Assembly: GCA_017848205.1 (NCBI GenBank)
Contig: JAGDDO010000478.1
Location: 1 to 6,509, forward strand
Direction: 5' to 3'
Source: Oscillospiraceae bacterium
Lineage (GTDB): Bacteria > Bacillota_A > Clostridia > Oscillospirales > Ruminococcaceae
DNA length: 6,509 nucleotides
The notes under the pieces were generated by a model, which saw nothing but the letters and a program-made list of their open reading frames with translations, searched no databases and was not told where the DNA came from. This document shows positions 6,481-6,509 of the stretch, one piece after another. Within the stretch, counting starts at the first letter, position 1. Each line of letters begins with the position of its first letter. A program made the translations under genes and the position numbers.

Positions 6481-6509
6481 ATTATAATAAATACAGTCTG
6501 CTGATCACA
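6481..6509 (-). promoter_or_regulatory. Candidate birA promoter
   Basis: A perfect TATAAT (6486-6481 on the minus strand) lies about 50 bp before the birA start. With a 17-bp spacer the -35 would be TGTGAT at the extreme edge of the window, which is a poor match; a 18-bp spacer would run outside. A start near 6474 would leave a leader of roughly 45 nt containing TGTTAAG/GTTAAG direct half-repeats but no dyad. Confidence 0.45.

Noticed and set aside
1..6509. CRISPR array, tRNA, rRNA, insertion sequence or phage element
   Set aside because: No regularly spaced direct repeats, cloverleaf, transposase motif or terminal repeats were seen; the only long similarity is between the two GH9 genes.

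Overview
The window carries three genes, all on the minus strand. In transcription order they are a complete bifunctional biotin ligase/repressor gene (birA, 5457-6428), a complete secreted multidomain family 9 glycoside hydrolase (GH9) with a C-terminal type I dockerin (2391-5363), and the first 729 codons of a second, clearly paralogous GH9 enzyme (1-2187) that runs off the left edge. The plus strand carries no gene that I can support.

The dockerin, a short Pro/Glu/Thr-rich linker, the CBM4-like / Ig-like / GH9 architecture, moderate GC content and strong GAGG-type ribosome binding sites point to a cellulosome-forming anaerobic Firmicute. A rumen- or gut-type Ruminococcus (R. flavefaciens-like) is my best guess. 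This is an inference from domain style; no marker gene in the window proves it.

Layout: 6429-6509 is the birA leader, with a consensus -10 box. birA is followed by a 93-bp gap (5364-5456) with no convincing terminator, so read-through from birA into the first cellulase is possible. The first cellulase ends at 2391. It is followed by a compact block of dyad symmetry (about 2292-2387): a perfect 24-bp palindrome, a 7-bp-stem hairpin and a strong intrinsic terminator. The second cellulase follows, with its own candidate promoters at 2209-2281. The two cellulase genes are therefore probably separate transcription units despite being tandem duplicates.

Both enzymes have signal peptides and should act outside the cell on beta-glucan chains such as cellulose. 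The dockerin of the first would plug it into a cohesin-bearing scaffoldin; whether the second has a dockerin cannot be seen. BirA acts in the cytoplasm on biotin-dependent carboxylases and has no evident functional link to the cellulases.

No wholly new system is visible. The observations most worth a second look are active-site substitutions. The downstream paralog has Glu for the first Asp of the GH9 DxxD motif. The complete paralog has Tyr at the position of the usual active-site His (NPYHR instead of NPHxR). The palindrome/hairpin cluster between the two genes is also of interest.
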